Assembly: GCF_000719955.1 (NCBI RefSeq)
Contig: NZ_JOII01000003.1
Location: forward strand, 186,001 to 250,000
Length of the DNA: 64,000 nt
DNA from: Streptomyces albidoflavus
GTDB taxonomy: Bacteria; Actinomycetota; Actinomycetes; Streptomycetales; Streptomycetaceae
Reading direction: 5' to 3'
Below the pieces are notes generated by a model. That model saw only the letters and a program-made list of their open reading frames with translations. It did not search any database and had not been told where the DNA came from. This document shows positions 43,651 to 52,491 of the stretch, piece by piece (the first letter of the stretch is position 1; every line of letters starts with the position of its first letter). A program made the position numbers and the translations under genes.

Positions 43651-44519
43651 CCGCCACGTCCGAACAGGAGCCCTCGGCTCTCTACGACGTCCCCGGGCCC
43701 AAGGCCCGCAAGCGCCACCGGATCTTCGGTGTCCTCGCCACCCTGGCGATCGCCGCGATCCTCGGCTGGATCCTGTACCTGCTCTTCGACACCGACCAGT
43801 TCACCACCGCCAAGTGGCGCCCCTTCGCCTACACCGGCATCCAGGAACTGCTGCTGCGGGGACTGGGCAACACCCTCAAGGCGTTCGCGTACGCCTCGGT
43901 GCTCTCCCTCGTCCTCGGCGGGGTGCTCGCCGTCGGGCGGCTCTCCGACCACCGCCCGGTGCGCTGGGTGGCGACGGTGATCGTGGAGTTCTTCCGGGCC
44001 ATGCCGGTGCTGGTGATGATCTTCTTCGTCTTCGTCGCGCTCCAGGTGCAGGCGCTGCCCGCCCTGGTCACCGGCCTGACCCTGTACAACGGCTCGGTCC
44101 TCGCCGAGGTCTTCCGCTCCGGCGTCAACTCCGTCGACAAGGGCCAGCGGGAGGCCGCCTACGCGCTGGGCATGCGCAAGACCCAGGTCATGGTGCAGGT
44201 CCTCGCCCCGCAGGCGCTGCGCGCCATGCTGCCCGCCATCATCAGCCAGTTGGTGGTGGCACTGAAGGACACCTCGCTCGGCTACCTCATCACCTACGAG
44301 GAGTTCCTCCACGCCGGAAAGCTCATCGCCTCCAACCTCGACTACGATTTGCCCTTCATCCCCGTGGTGATGGTGATCTCGCCGATCTACATCGGGATGT
44401 GCATGCTGCTCTCGTGGTTCGCCCAGTGGGTGTCCCGCAGACAGCGCCGCGATCCGAAGGCGAAGGCGGCCGCCGTCACCCGGGCCGAACCGGGAGGGCT
44501 GCTGCCGGGCGAACGGTAG
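43647..44519 (+). CDS. Polar amino-acid ABC permease, second subunit (GluD-like)
   Basis: A 290-residue permease. The ATG at 43647 overlaps the upstream stop by four bases. A 30-residue charged N-terminal tail precedes the first span. The EAA-type loop reads KGQREAAYALGMRKTQVM, followed by VLAPQALRAMLPAII. The C-terminal basic tail is cytoplasmic. It forms the heterodimeric channel with the previous subunit, completing the importer. Confidence 0.92.
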   Translation: MTATSEQEPSALYDVPGPKARKRHRIFGVLATLAIAAILGWILYLLFDTDQFTTAKWRPFAYTGIQELLLRGLGNTLKAFAYASVLSLVLGGVLAVGRLSDHRPVRWVATVIVEFFRAMPVLVMIFFVFVALQVQALPALVTGLTLYNGSVLAEVFRSGVNSVDKGQREAAYALGMRKTQVMVQVLAPQALRAMLPAIISQLVVALKDTSLGYLITYEEFLHAGKLIASNLDYDLPFIPVVMVISPIYIGMCMLLSWFAQWVSRRQRRDPKAKAAAVTRAEPGGLLPGER

Positions 44520-44570
44520 CGGGCCGACCCGGGGCACAGCGCCCCTGGCCTGCCCGGCAGCAGCCGGAGA

Positions 44571-46166
44571 TCACTTCTCGCGGACCGGGACCGACACGTG
44601 ACCCGGGTCGTCCGCAGGCGAGGAGAAGGTCAGCTGCGCGCCGGACGGGTTGTGCTCGATGTACAGCGGGTCGACGGTGTCCACGACGACAGCGAGCCGG
44701 TGACCGGCCGGTACGTCGTAGGCCGTGGAGTACAGCTCCAGGTCCACGGCGAACGGCCGGCCCGGCTCGCGGTCGTGGAAGGTGTACGGGGCGTGCGTGA
44801 CCAGCTTGCCGACGCCCAGCGGGCCCACGTCGTACAGGTAGGCCACGAAGGTGCCGCTGCTCTTCGTCGGCGTCACCGTGGTGTGCACCTCGGGGGTGCC
44901 GCGCACGGCCGCCCCGCCGCTGTACCGCTCGGACTGCCAGACGGCCGCGTACCGGCGGGGGAGCAGCGGCATCGACGCCATCGGGGGTGTGCGGATCAGC
45001 TGGTCGAGGGCGTTGGTGAGGAAGATGATGCCGCCGTTGGCGCCGGAGTCGACGTTGGCGCGGATGGTGTGGGTGCCGGCCAGGTCGATCTTGCGGCTGT
45101 CGGCGCCGACCGACTTCCAGTCCGGGTAGCTCTCGTAGGCGCCGGTGGAGCGGGACTTGATACGGACCGGCTGCTCGCGGTCGACGCCGTTCTCCTCGCC
45201 CTTGAGGTGGTGGTCGAACCAGCGGCGGGCGGAGGTCCAGGTGTCGTTGGGCAGGCCGAGCAGCCCGGTCGCCTCCGAGGTCGCGTGGTCGCCCGGGCGG
45301 AACTCCAGCCGCTTGGGGCCGGTCAGCTTCTCGTAGAAGTCGGCGTACTGGTTGGGCGGGAAGAGGCTGTCGCCCCAGGCGTTGCCGAGCATCACGGCGG
45401 TGCCGTTGGCGTTCAGCGCGTCGAGGTGGGTGGCGGGGGAGCGCTTCTTCCCCCAGTCGATCATCTGCTGCTCCTTGTCGAGGTTGGAGCCGATGAAGTC
45501 GCCCAGGATCTGCTGCAGTTCGGCGCTCGGGCGGCCGGTGATCAGGCCGGAGCCGCCGAGCAGCAGGGCGGCCTGGAGGTGCTGGGTGCGGCCGCTGTAG
45601 ATGGAGTCGATGAGGTCGGCCCAGCCGCTGAGCGCCGCGACCGTCTTGATCCGCGGGTCGTGGGCGGCGGCGAGCAGGCTGATCCCGGCGCCGTAGGAGA
45701 CCCCGGCCATGCCCACCCGCTCCGGGTCGGCGGGGGTGTTGGCGAGGGCCCAGTCGATGACGGCGGAGGCGTCGGCGATGTCCGGCGGACCGGCCACCTC
45801 GATCTCGCCGCCGGACTGCCAGAAGCCGCGGGAGTTGTAACTGACCACCACGTAGCCGGAGTCGGCGAGCTGGGTGGCCTGGGCCAGGTACTCGATCTGG
45901 GGGACCGCCCAGCTGGTGGGCAGCACGATCACCGGATGGCGGTCGCCGGCGGCGGAGCCGGCGGGCGTCACCACGTTGGCCTTGAGGACGGTGCCGTCGG
46001 TGCTGGTGATGTCGACGAAGCGGATGCCCGAGGCCGAGGCGCCGGCCTGGGCCTTCGCCGGGCCGTCGGGGGCCGCGTGGGCGGGGGCGGAGAGCGTACC
46101 GACGGCGAGCGCGGCGGTCAGCGCGCAGGCCGCGGTGGTGGTGAGGGCGGGACGGGGGCGTCTCAT
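44571..46166 (-). CDS. Secreted CocE/X-Pro dipeptidyl-peptidase-like hydrolase
   Basis: A 531-residue exported alpha/beta hydrolase with a signal peptide ending near APAHAAP (residue 31). The nucleophile is the Ser in GMAGVSYGAG, the acid is probably in GNAWGDSLFP, and the His lies in GDHATSE. The C-terminal third is the beta-sandwich found in CocE and X-prolyl dipeptidyl peptidases. Esters or peptides could be the substrate. The ATG has GAGGAG nine bases upstream. Tandem palindromes just upstream suggest tight transcriptional control. Confidence 0.88.
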   Translation of the reverse strand: MRRPRPALTTTAACALTAALAVGTLSAPAHAAPDGPAKAQAGASASGIRFVDITSTDGTVLKANVVTPAGSAAGDRHPVIVLPTSWAVPQIEYLAQATQLADSGYVVVSYNSRGFWQSGGEIEVAGPPDIADASAVIDWALANTPADPERVGMAGVSYGAGISLLAAAHDPRIKTVAALSGWADLIDSIYSGRTQHLQAALLLGGSGLITGRPSAELQQILGDFIGSNLDKEQQMIDWGKKRSPATHLDALNANGTAVMLGNAWGDSLFPPNQYADFYEKLTGPKRLEFRPGDHATSEATGLLGLPNDTWTSARRWFDHHLKGEENGVDREQPVRIKSRSTGAYESYPDWKSVGADSRKIDLAGTHTIRANVDSGANGGIIFLTNALDQLIRTPPMASMPLLPRRYAAVWQSERYSGGAAVRGTPEVHTTVTPTKSSGTFVAYLYDVGPLGVGKLVTHAPYTFHDREPGRPFAVDLELYSTAYDVPAGHRLAVVVDTVDPLYIEHNPSGAQLTFSSPADDPGHVSVPVREK

Positions 46167-46204
46167 GGGTCACTCCTCGCTGCGGGCAGGGCAAGTGACC
46201 CGAC

Positions 46205-46259
46205 GGTAAGCGGAATGACTTACCGGCGGTAACCGGCGGGTAGGTTACGCGCCAGTAAC
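46205..46259. promoter_or_regulatory. Tandem palindromes upstream of the CocE-type gene
   Basis: GGTAAG-N8-CTTACC (46205-46224) is followed by GTAACC-N8-GGTTAC (46229-46248), 24 bases centre to centre. TTACC-GGC-GGTAA (46220-46232) and GTTAC-N6-GTAAC (46244-46259) interlock with them. The cluster starts 39 bases upstream of the CocE-type ATG on its promoter side. This is the form of a multi-dimer repressor operator, for example of the TetR family, but no such regulator is adjacent. Confidence 0.6.
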
Positions 46260-46285
46260 GATTGTGGGCCGCCCGGCCCCCGCGC

Positions 46286-47035
46286 CTACTTGGCCCGGTG
46301 CGAACTGCGTGCGGCGGGGACCGGGGCCGGCTCCTGCGCCGCCTTCGTCACGTCCGCCACCAGCTCCACCACGTCCGAGCCGTACGCCGCCGAGTTGACC
46401 ACCTTCAGCAGCAGGACGAAGGTGCCCGTGCCGTACTTGCGCGCCAGCTTCTCGTGGTGCCGGGCCAGGTAGCGGGTCGCCGCCTGCGGCGTGATCGGGC
46501 GCTGCCCGCAGAACAGGAAGACCGGACGCCCGCCCTGGCCGCCCGTCAGCCGCGCCAGCAGCACGTGCTCGCCCACGCCCTGCTCCATCCGGTACCGCTC
46601 CCCGCCGATGAGGAACGCCCCCCGGTCGGGCCCGGGCTCGGGCTCGGTGTTGATCCGCACGCCCGGCAGGAGGGAGGTGAGGTGGGCGGCCATCCGGCGA
46701 TTCGACGAGGGATGGCCGACGCAGAACTCGGTGCGCTCGCCGAACCCCTGCTGCGCCGTGTCGTGGGTGACGATCTGGGTGTGCGCCCTGCACTGCTTCA
46801 CCAGCGCCGCCAGTTCCAGCAGGGCGAACATGTCGGGCCGCGAGACCACCGGCTCCGGCCCGCCCCCGTCCCGGCCGACCACCAGAAGGGACTCCGAGTG
46901 GTCCGGCAGGCCGAGGAACGCCTGCCGACGGCGGAGCCGCCGCTTCGACCACTGGGCACGGGCCAGCCAGCCGGCCACCACGCACACCACCGCGCCGAGA
47001 ACACCGAGGAGGAGGGAGAGCTGTTCTGCTGTCAT
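46286..47035 (-). CDS. Membrane-anchored protein of unknown function
   Basis: A 249-residue protein with one N-terminal span (about 5-24; LSLLLGVLGAVVCVVAGW), a basic stop-transfer RAQWSKRRLRRR, then a soluble cytoplasmic domain of about 215 residues. Segments such as SRPDMFALLELAALVKQC and LFCGQRPITPQAATRYLARH are distinctive but I do not recognise the family. The ATG at 47035 lacks a clear Shine-Dalgarno site. It is divergent from an AraC gene 62 bases away. Confidence 0.75.
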   Translation of the reverse strand: MTAEQLSLLLGVLGAVVCVVAGWLARAQWSKRRLRRRQAFLGLPDHSESLLVVGRDGGGPEPVVSRPDMFALLELAALVKQCRAHTQIVTHDTAQQGFGERTEFCVGHPSSNRRMAAHLTSLLPGVRINTEPEPGPDRGAFLIGGERYRMEQGVGEHVLLARLTGGQGGRPVFLFCGQRPITPQAATRYLARHHEKLARKYGTGTFVLLLKVVNSAAYGSDVVELVADVTKAAQEPAPVPAARSSHRAK

Positions 47036-47097
47036 GGGCGCGCATGGTAGTGCCTCGAACGGGTGTTGCAGCACCGGCGGCTCGTACACTCACGACG

Positions 47098-47937
47098 ATG
47101 GAGGACCGATCGGTCACCGGGGCCGGTGCCCGTCCGGCGCCCGCCCTGAGGCAGTACGTCGAGTCGTACGTCGGGTTCGACCTGCGCGGACTTCCGGCGG
47201 GGGTGCACTGCGGCCCGCCGGGGCGCGCGCTCACCGTGGTGATCAGCCTGTCGGACGACCCGTTGGGGGTGGCGGCGGGCGTGGACGACGGGTCGCCGGT
47301 CACGCGGTTCGGCAGCGTCGCCGGAGGGCTGATGTGCCGGTCCGTCGCGATTCACCACGACGGGCGCCATCGAGGGGTTCTGGTGGCGCTCACGCCGCTC
47401 GGGGCCCGGGCCCTCTACGGCATGCCGGCCGCCGAACTCGCCCGCCGGCTGGTCCCTCTCGACGAACTGCTCGGCGCGCTTGCCGTCGAGCTGTCCGACC
47501 GGCTCCGGGCGGCGAGCACCTGGGCGGCGCGGTTCGCCGTGCTGGACGAACTGCTCCTCCGGGCCGTCGTCCGTGGCTCCCAGGGCGACCACGGGCACGG
47601 GGTGCGCCCGGAGGTGGCCCAGGCGTGGCGCCTGCTCGTCGCCGCGCGGGGCGGCGTCCAGGTCGGTGCCCTCGCCGGGGAACTCGGCTGGAGCCGCCGG
47701 TATCTCACCGAGCGGTTCCGCGGTGAGCTGGGGCTGTCCCCGAAGACCTTCGCCCGGGTCCTGCGGTTCGCGCACGCGCACGAACTGGCGGTGGTCGGGG
47801 ACCCGTTGCCGTGGGGCGAGGTGGCAGTCGTCTCCGGCTACGCCGACCAGGCCCATCTCGTGCGGGAGTGGCGCGAGTTCACCGGCCGGTCACCGACGGC
47901 CTGGCGGCGCGGCGAAGTCCTCCTCGGAGCCGGTTAG
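47098..47937 (+). CDS. AraC-family transcriptional regulator
   Basis: A 279-residue regulator with an unclassified N-terminal sensor domain (about 15-160) and a C-terminal AraC domain: VGALAGELGWSRRYLTERFR for the first helix-turn-helix, then EVAVVSGYADQAHLVREWRE for the second. The ATG at 47098 is preferred to an upstream in-frame GTG: TACACT at 47085-47090 ends seven bases before it, so a leaderless transcript is likely. Targets may include the cupin/SGNH pair downstream or the divergent membrane protein gene. Confidence 0.87.
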   Translation: MEDRSVTGAGARPAPALRQYVESYVGFDLRGLPAGVHCGPPGRALTVVISLSDDPLGVAAGVDDGSPVTRFGSVAGGLMCRSVAIHHDGRHRGVLVALTPLGARALYGMPAAELARRLVPLDELLGALAVELSDRLRAASTWAARFAVLDELLLRAVVRGSQGDHGHGVRPEVAQAWRLLVAARGGVQVGALAGELGWSRRYLTERFRGELGLSPKTFARVLRFAHAHELAVVGDPLPWGEVAVVSGYADQAHLVREWREFTGRSPTAWRRGEVLLGAG

Positions 47938-48019
47938 CCGCCGGCCGTCCGCCCCTCGCGCCGGCTGCTGTTCCCTTTTCTTCAAGACCGCTTCCACGCG
48001 CTGCCGGACGATCGTCGGC

Positions 48020-48490
48020 ATGAGACTCGTCGAGCACCAAGCCGAAGCCCTGGACCTGCGGACCACCCCCGTGCACCTCGGACGGGGGTCGAGGGCGCGC
48101 CCCGTCGAGGGCTTCGCCTGGGACCCGGAGGTGCTCCAGGCGTACACGGCCGCCGTCGCGGCGGACGGCGCCGAGGGCCGGATGGTGATGATCTTCGACG
48201 GCGAGGGGCCCGGCGACCACTGGGAGAGCCACCCCGCCGGGGACGAACTGGTCGTCTGCCTCACCGGCTCCGTGACGGTCACGCGCGAGGTGGACGGGGT
48301 CTCCGACCGGGTGGTGCTCGGGCCGGGCGAGGCCACCGTCAACCCGGCCGGGGTGTGGCACGCGGTCGACATGGAGGGGCCGGCGTCTCTCCTGTCGGTC
48401 ACGGCGACCCTCGGCACGGATCACCGTCCCCGGAGCGGCACGCGCCCGGCCGGGGACCTCGGCACCACCAGCCCGGAGGAGGGGGCGTGA
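48020..48490 (+). CDS. Cupin-domain protein
   Basis: A 156-residue protein with a single cupin fold. The segments DHWESHPAGDELVVCLTG and GEATVNPAGVWHAVD carry the two cupin motifs with metal-binding His/Glu candidates. No enzyme class can be assigned. The ATG at 48020 begins MRLVEHQAEAL. It is translationally coupled (GTGA) to the SGNH-like gene, so the pair probably works together, and it follows the AraC gene by 82 bases. Confidence 0.82.
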   Translation: MRLVEHQAEALDLRTTPVHLGRGSRARPVEGFAWDPEVLQAYTAAVAADGAEGRMVMIFDGEGPGDHWESHPAGDELVVCLTGSVTVTREVDGVSDRVVLGPGEATVNPAGVWHAVDMEGPASLLSVTATLGTDHRPRSGTRPAGDLGTTSPEEGA

Positions 48491-49206
48491 CGACACGTGT
48501 CGCGTGCCTCGGCGACATCCTCACCCGCGCGCAGCTCAGCGTCGACTACCTGGATCTTCTCGAACGCCGCCGCCCTCCCGGGGACGTGCGGCTCGCCCGC
48601 TTCGGCGTCAACGGCGACTTCGCCCACAATCTCCTGCGGCGTCTGGACGCCGTCGTCGCGGACCCGCCCGAGGTGATCACCGTGCTGATCGGGACCAACG
48701 ACGCCCGGGCGAGCCTCGCCGGCTACCCGGTCGAGCAGGTCATGCAGCGCAAACGGCTCCCCGAGCGCCCGTCGGCGGGCTGGTTCCAGCAGTGCCTGGG
48801 AGCCGTCGTCGCCCGGCTGCGGGCCGAGACCGACGCGAGGATCGGTCTGCTGTCGCTCCCCGTGCTCGGCCAGCAGCTCGACGGACCGGCGGCGCGGGCA
48901 TCGCTGGCGTACAGCCGCCTGATCGCCGAGGTTGCCGCCGCCGAGAAGGTGGCCTGCCTTCCGCTCCACGAACGCCAGACGGAGGAACTGCGCCGGGCCG
49001 ACGCGCCGCAGGTTGCCTACCGGGAGGCGACGCCGGCAGCCGGTGTCGGCGTACTCCTCCAGCGCGCCGTGCTGCGCCGCGGCCTCGACACGATCTCGCG
49101 GCGGCGCGGTCTCCTGTTCACGACCGACCACATCCACCAGAACAGTCGTGGCGCCGCCCAGGTCGCCGAGGTCATCGACACCGGTCTGCTGACCCGGGGC
49201 GGGTAG
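48487..49206 (+). CDS. SGNH-hydrolase-like protein lacking the catalytic serine
   Basis: A 239-residue protein with the SGNH fold order: block I VACLGDILTRAQ, block III VLIGTNDARAS, and block V DHIHQNSRGA with the Asp-x-x-His pair. The block I Ser is replaced by Ile (I11), so it should not work as a normal serine esterase. There is no signal peptide. The GTG start overlaps the cupin stop by four bases. It may have become a binding or non-Ser hydrolase partner of the cupin. A very strong terminator follows. Confidence 0.8.
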   Translation: MTTRVACLGDILTRAQLSVDYLDLLERRRPPGDVRLARFGVNGDFAHNLLRRLDAVVADPPEVITVLIGTNDARASLAGYPVEQVMQRKRLPERPSAGWFQQCLGAVVARLRAETDARIGLLSLPVLGQQLDGPAARASLAYSRLIAEVAAAEKVACLPLHERQTEELRRADAPQVAYREATPAAGVGVLLQRAVLRRGLDTISRRRGLLFTTDHIHQNSRGAAQVAEVIDTGLLTRGG

Positions 49207-49220
49207 CCGTCCCCGGCGAG

Positions 49221-49260
49221 CCGTCCCGCCCGGCCGAGGCGTCCTGGCCGGGCGGGACGG
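49221..49260 (+). terminator. Strong terminator after the cupin/SGNH pair
   Basis: A perfect 15-base stem, CCGTCCCGCCCGGCC with GGCCGGGCGGGACGG, around a 10-base loop, starts 15 bases after the SGNH stop and closes the unit before the gamma-glutamyltransferase gene. Confidence 0.9.
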
Positions 49261-49303
49261 GTGAAGTTACGCTGCGCGGACGGCTGCTGACTGGAGGTAA
49301 GGA

Positions 49304-51112
49304 ATGCGTCCGTCCCCCACGCGCAGGCTCTCGCTCTGCGCCCTCGCCGTGGCGATGCTCTCGGTGGGCGCCGCCGCGCCACCCGGTGAGAGGGCGCCCG
49401 AGCGGGCGGCGCCCGGCAAGTCCCCCGTCGCGGTGGGCCACGGCGGCGCCGTCTCCAGCGTCGACGAGGACGCCTCCGCCGCCGGGATCGAGGTGCTGCG
49501 CCGGGGCGGCAACGCCGTGGACGCGGCCGTCGCCACCGCCGCCGCGCTGGGCGTCACCGAGCCGTACTCCGCGGGCCTCGGCGGCGGCGGGTACGCCGTC
49601 CTCTACGACGCCCGCACCGGCACCGTCCAGACCGTCGACGGGCGGGAGACCGCGCCCCGAACCGCGGGACCCGACCTCTTCCTGGAGGACGGCAAGCCCA
49701 TCCCCTTCGCCGAGGCCGTCACCAGCGGCCTCGGCGTCGGCACCCCGGGCACCCCCGCCACCTGGCGCACCCTGCTCGACCGCTGGGGCAGCAAACCCCT
49801 GGGCGAGCTGCTGAAACCGGCCGAGCGCCTCGCCCGCGACGGCTTCACCGTGGACGAGACCTTCCGCGCCCAGACCGCCGACAACCAGGCCCGGTTCGCC
49901 GACTTCCCCGCCAGCGCGAAGCTCTTCCTGCCCGGCGGGAAGCTCCCCGAGACGGGATCGACCTTCCGCAACCCCGACCTGGCCCGCACCTACGCGGAGC
50001 TGGGCCGCAAGGGCGTCGACGCCCTCTACCGGGGGCCGCTCGCCCGTGACATCGTGCGCACCGTCAACAAGCCGCCGGCCGACCCGGACGCCGACCGCGT
50101 CGTCCGCCCCGGCCGCCTCACCGAGGCCGACCTGGCCCGCTACCGCACCGAGCGGCACAAGCCGACCCGCACCCGCTACCGAGGCCTGGACATCGCCTCC
50201 ATCGCCCCGTCCTCCTCCGGCGGCACCACCGTCGGCGAGGCGCTCAACATCCTGGAGTCCACCGACCTGAAGGCGGCCTCGCCGGAGCGCTACCTGCACC
50301 GGTTCATCGAGGCGAGCCGGATCGCCTTCGCCGACCGCAACCGCTGGGTCGGCGACCCCGCCTTCTCCGACGTGCCCACCGCCGGACTGCTCAGTCCCCG
50401 CTTCGCCGCCTCCCGCGCCTGCCTGATCCGCGACGACGCCGCCCTCACCAGCCCGCTGGCCCCCGGCGACCCCCGCGACCCGGCCGGCTGCCCCTCCGGC
50501 GGCACCCCCGCCCCCACCACCTACGAGGGCGAGAACACCACCCACCTGACCACCGCCGACCGCTGGGGCAACGTCGTCGCCTACACCTTGACGATCGAGC
50601 AGACCGGCGGCAGCGGCATCACCGTGCCCGGCCGGGGCTTCCTGCTCAACAACGAGCTGACCGACTTCTCCCTCACCCCCACCACCCCCGGCGTCCCCGA
50701 CCCCAACCTGCCGGGCCCCGGCAAGCGCCCGCGCTCCTCCATCGCGCCCACCATCGTCCTGGACGGCGGGCGGCCGGTGCTCGCGCTCGGCTCACCCGGC
50801 GGGGCGACCATCATCACCACCGTGCTCCAGACCCTCACCGGCGTCGTCGACCGGGGCCTGCCCCTGGTCGACGCCATCGCCGCGCCCCGCGCCAGCCAGC
50901 GCAACGCGGCCGCCACCGAGATCGAGCCCGGCCTGTGGGACTCCCCGCTGCGGGCACGGCTGGAGAAGCTCGGCCACACCTTCCGGCAGAACCCCGAGAT
51001 CGGCGCCGCCACCGCCGTACAGCGGCTCCCCGACGGCCGCTGGCTGGCCGCCGCCGAGACCGAGCGGCGTGGCGGCGGGTCCGCGATGGTGGTCCGGCCG
51101 GGCCGGCCCTGA
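49304..51112 (+). CDS. ggt: Secreted gamma-glutamyltransferase
   Basis: A 602-residue Ntn-hydrolase precursor with a signal peptide (to about residue 25). Autoprocessing should occur before T412 in GENTTHLTTADRWGN, making Thr412 the catalytic nucleophile of the small subunit. Other family segments are YSAGLGGGGYAV, PSSSGGTTVGEALNILE, NNELTDFS and GSPGGATIITTVLQ. It hydrolyses or transfers the gamma-glutamyl group of glutathione outside the cell. The ATG has GGAGG nine bases upstream. A second, unexported member lies at 60025. Confidence 0.93.
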   Translation: MRPSPTRRLSLCALAVAMLSVGAAAPPGERAPERAAPGKSPVAVGHGGAVSSVDEDASAAGIEVLRRGGNAVDAAVATAAALGVTEPYSAGLGGGGYAVLYDARTGTVQTVDGRETAPRTAGPDLFLEDGKPIPFAEAVTSGLGVGTPGTPATWRTLLDRWGSKPLGELLKPAERLARDGFTVDETFRAQTADNQARFADFPASAKLFLPGGKLPETGSTFRNPDLARTYAELGRKGVDALYRGPLARDIVRTVNKPPADPDADRVVRPGRLTEADLARYRTERHKPTRTRYRGLDIASIAPSSSGGTTVGEALNILESTDLKAASPERYLHRFIEASRIAFADRNRWVGDPAFSDVPTAGLLSPRFAASRACLIRDDAALTSPLAPGDPRDPAGCPSGGTPAPTTYEGENTTHLTTADRWGNVVAYTLTIEQTGGSGITVPGRGFLLNNELTDFSLTPTTPGVPDPNLPGPGKRPRSSIAPTIVLDGGRPVLALGSPGGATIITTVLQTLTGVVDRGLPLVDAIAAPRASQRNAAATEIEPGLWDSPLRARLEKLGHTFRQNPEIGAATAVQRLPDGRWLAAAETERRGGGSAMVVRPGRP

Positions 51113-51120
51113 CCGTCCGG

Positions 51121-51147
51121 CGGCCGGCCGCTGCCCGCGGCCGGCCG
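51121..51147. terminator. Bidirectional terminator between convergent genes
   Basis: An 11-base perfect stem, CGGCCGGCCGC-TGCCC-GCGGCCGGCCG, lies exactly between the gamma-glutamyltransferase stop and the PepSY lipoprotein stop and can serve both strands. Confidence 0.85.
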
Positions 51148-51837
51148 TCAGTCGGCGGTGTCCTCGCGCAGGACCCGCCCGTCACCGGCGTCCACGTCGA
51201 CCGCCGTCGTACGGAACGACTCCTGGTCGACCACCTCCACCTGCCACACCGCCGTCCCGTCCGACTCCTCCAGCTCCGCCTTGACCGCCGTCCCCGGGCG
51301 CCGGTCGGTGGCCGCCTTCGCCGCTTCCGACGCGTCGGTCTCCGCCTCCTCCAGCACCGTCTTCCGCTCCTCGCGGTCGTCCCGTTCGTCGTCCGGCCGG
51401 TCGTCGGCGGGGCTGTCGGAGACGGCGCCGGAGGCCGCGTCGACCTGCCGGGCGACGGCCGAGCCGTCCTCCTCGGCCAGCGTGACCGTCCAGTGCGGAG
51501 CGTCCTGCTCGCTCCGGCCCAGCTCCACCGCGACCGGGCGGGCGTCCGGCTCGTCCTTGCCGGCCGCCTTCACCGCCTGGACCAGCGAGACGGTGGTGGC
51601 GGCGAGCAGCGCCTGGTTCTCCCGCGCGTCGTCGTCCATCGGAGTGGCGGTCTCCTCCTCCGACACGGTCGGCGACGGCGTCGGGGTCCCGCTCTGCGAG
51701 GTGCCGGGCGTCGTCCCCGTCTCCGGCTCGTTCCCGTCGGAGCACCCCGCCGCGCCCAGCGCCACCAGGGCCAGCAGAGCGGCGGCCGGGGCCCGGGAGG
51801 GGCGGCGGCGCGGAAAGCGGGGAGTGCTGCGGTTCAT
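51148..51837 (-). CDS. PepSY-domain lipoprotein
   Basis: A 229-residue lipoprotein: an Arg-rich N-terminus, a hydrophobic span and lipobox LGAAGC (C32), then a Ser/Thr/Pro-rich linker. Two PepSY-like repeats follow, at about 75-140 (ending GSAVARQVDAASGAV) and about 160-228 (WQVEVVDQESFRTTAVDVDA). PepSY domains bind and inhibit peptidases or modulate signalling at the cell surface. The ATG at 51837 is chosen because it places the signal sequence correctly. The 134-base divergent gap to the next gene holds its promoter. Confidence 0.87.
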   Translation of the reverse strand: MNRSTPRFPRRRPSRAPAAALLALVALGAAGCSDGNEPETGTTPGTSQSGTPTPSPTVSEEETATPMDDDARENQALLAATTVSLVQAVKAAGKDEPDARPVAVELGRSEQDAPHWTVTLAEEDGSAVARQVDAASGAVSDSPADDRPDDERDDREERKTVLEEAETDASEAAKAATDRRPGTAVKAELEESDGTAVWQVEVVDQESFRTTAVDVDAGDGRVLREDTAD

Positions 51838-51971
51838 CGGGGGCCTCTCACAAGCGGAACGTCGTACTCCTAGCTCACTGACCCGAACCCGGGCCCGCAA
51901 ACGGACCGCGACCCGGCGCACAGGCCACCCGGGGCGCGCCCCCGCACTCCCGCGCGCCCTACCCTCTCCCC

Positions 51972-52367
51972 ATGACCCCCGACACGACCCTCGACGAGCT
52001 GGGCAAAGCCCCCTACGTCAGCCTCACCACCTTCCGCAAGGACGGCACCGGTGTCGCCACCCCCGTCTGGGCGGTGCGCGAGGACGACACCCTGTACGTC
52101 TGGACCCGCAGCGACTCCTGGAAGATCAAGCGCCTGCGTCGCGACCCGCGCGTGCGCGTCACCGTCTGCGACGTGCGCGGCAAGGTCGCCGAGGACGCGC
52201 CGCGCGCCGAGGGCACGGCCCGCCTCGTGGAGGACGCCGACGGGCTCAAGCGCCTCCGCAAGCGCTTCGGCCGCAAGTACCGCCTCCAGTTCTACGTCCT
52301 GGACATCGGCGGGATGATCGGCCGGCTCGGCAAGCGCCCGCACACCGGAGTCGCCATCACCTTCTGA
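51972..52367 (+). CDS. PPOX-class F420-dependent oxidoreductase
   Basis: A 131-residue split-barrel flavin/F420-binding protein. Segments YVSLTTFRKDGTGVATPVWA, LYVWTRSDSWKIKRLRRDPR and GTARLVEDADG match the actinomycete F420-dependent PPOX family (TIGR03666-like), which reduces diverse small molecules. A TACCCT box at 51960-51965 ends six bases before the ATG and no Shine-Dalgarno is present, so the transcript is probably leaderless. Substrate unknown. Confidence 0.88.
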   Translation: MTPDTTLDELGKAPYVSLTTFRKDGTGVATPVWAVREDDTLYVWTRSDSWKIKRLRRDPRVRVTVCDVRGKVAEDAPRAEGTARLVEDADGLKRLRKRFGRKYRLQFYVLDIGGMIGRLGKRPHTGVAITF

Positions 52368-52491
52368 CCCGGCGGCCCCACGAAAAGCGCGCGTAGCCCC
52401 GCCGAAACACGCCTGGTGTTTCCTACCGGACCTGAGGAACCCCGCCCGGTGCTCCGGCGCCGGGCCTTCGGTCTGTTGGGGGCGGGCAGCG

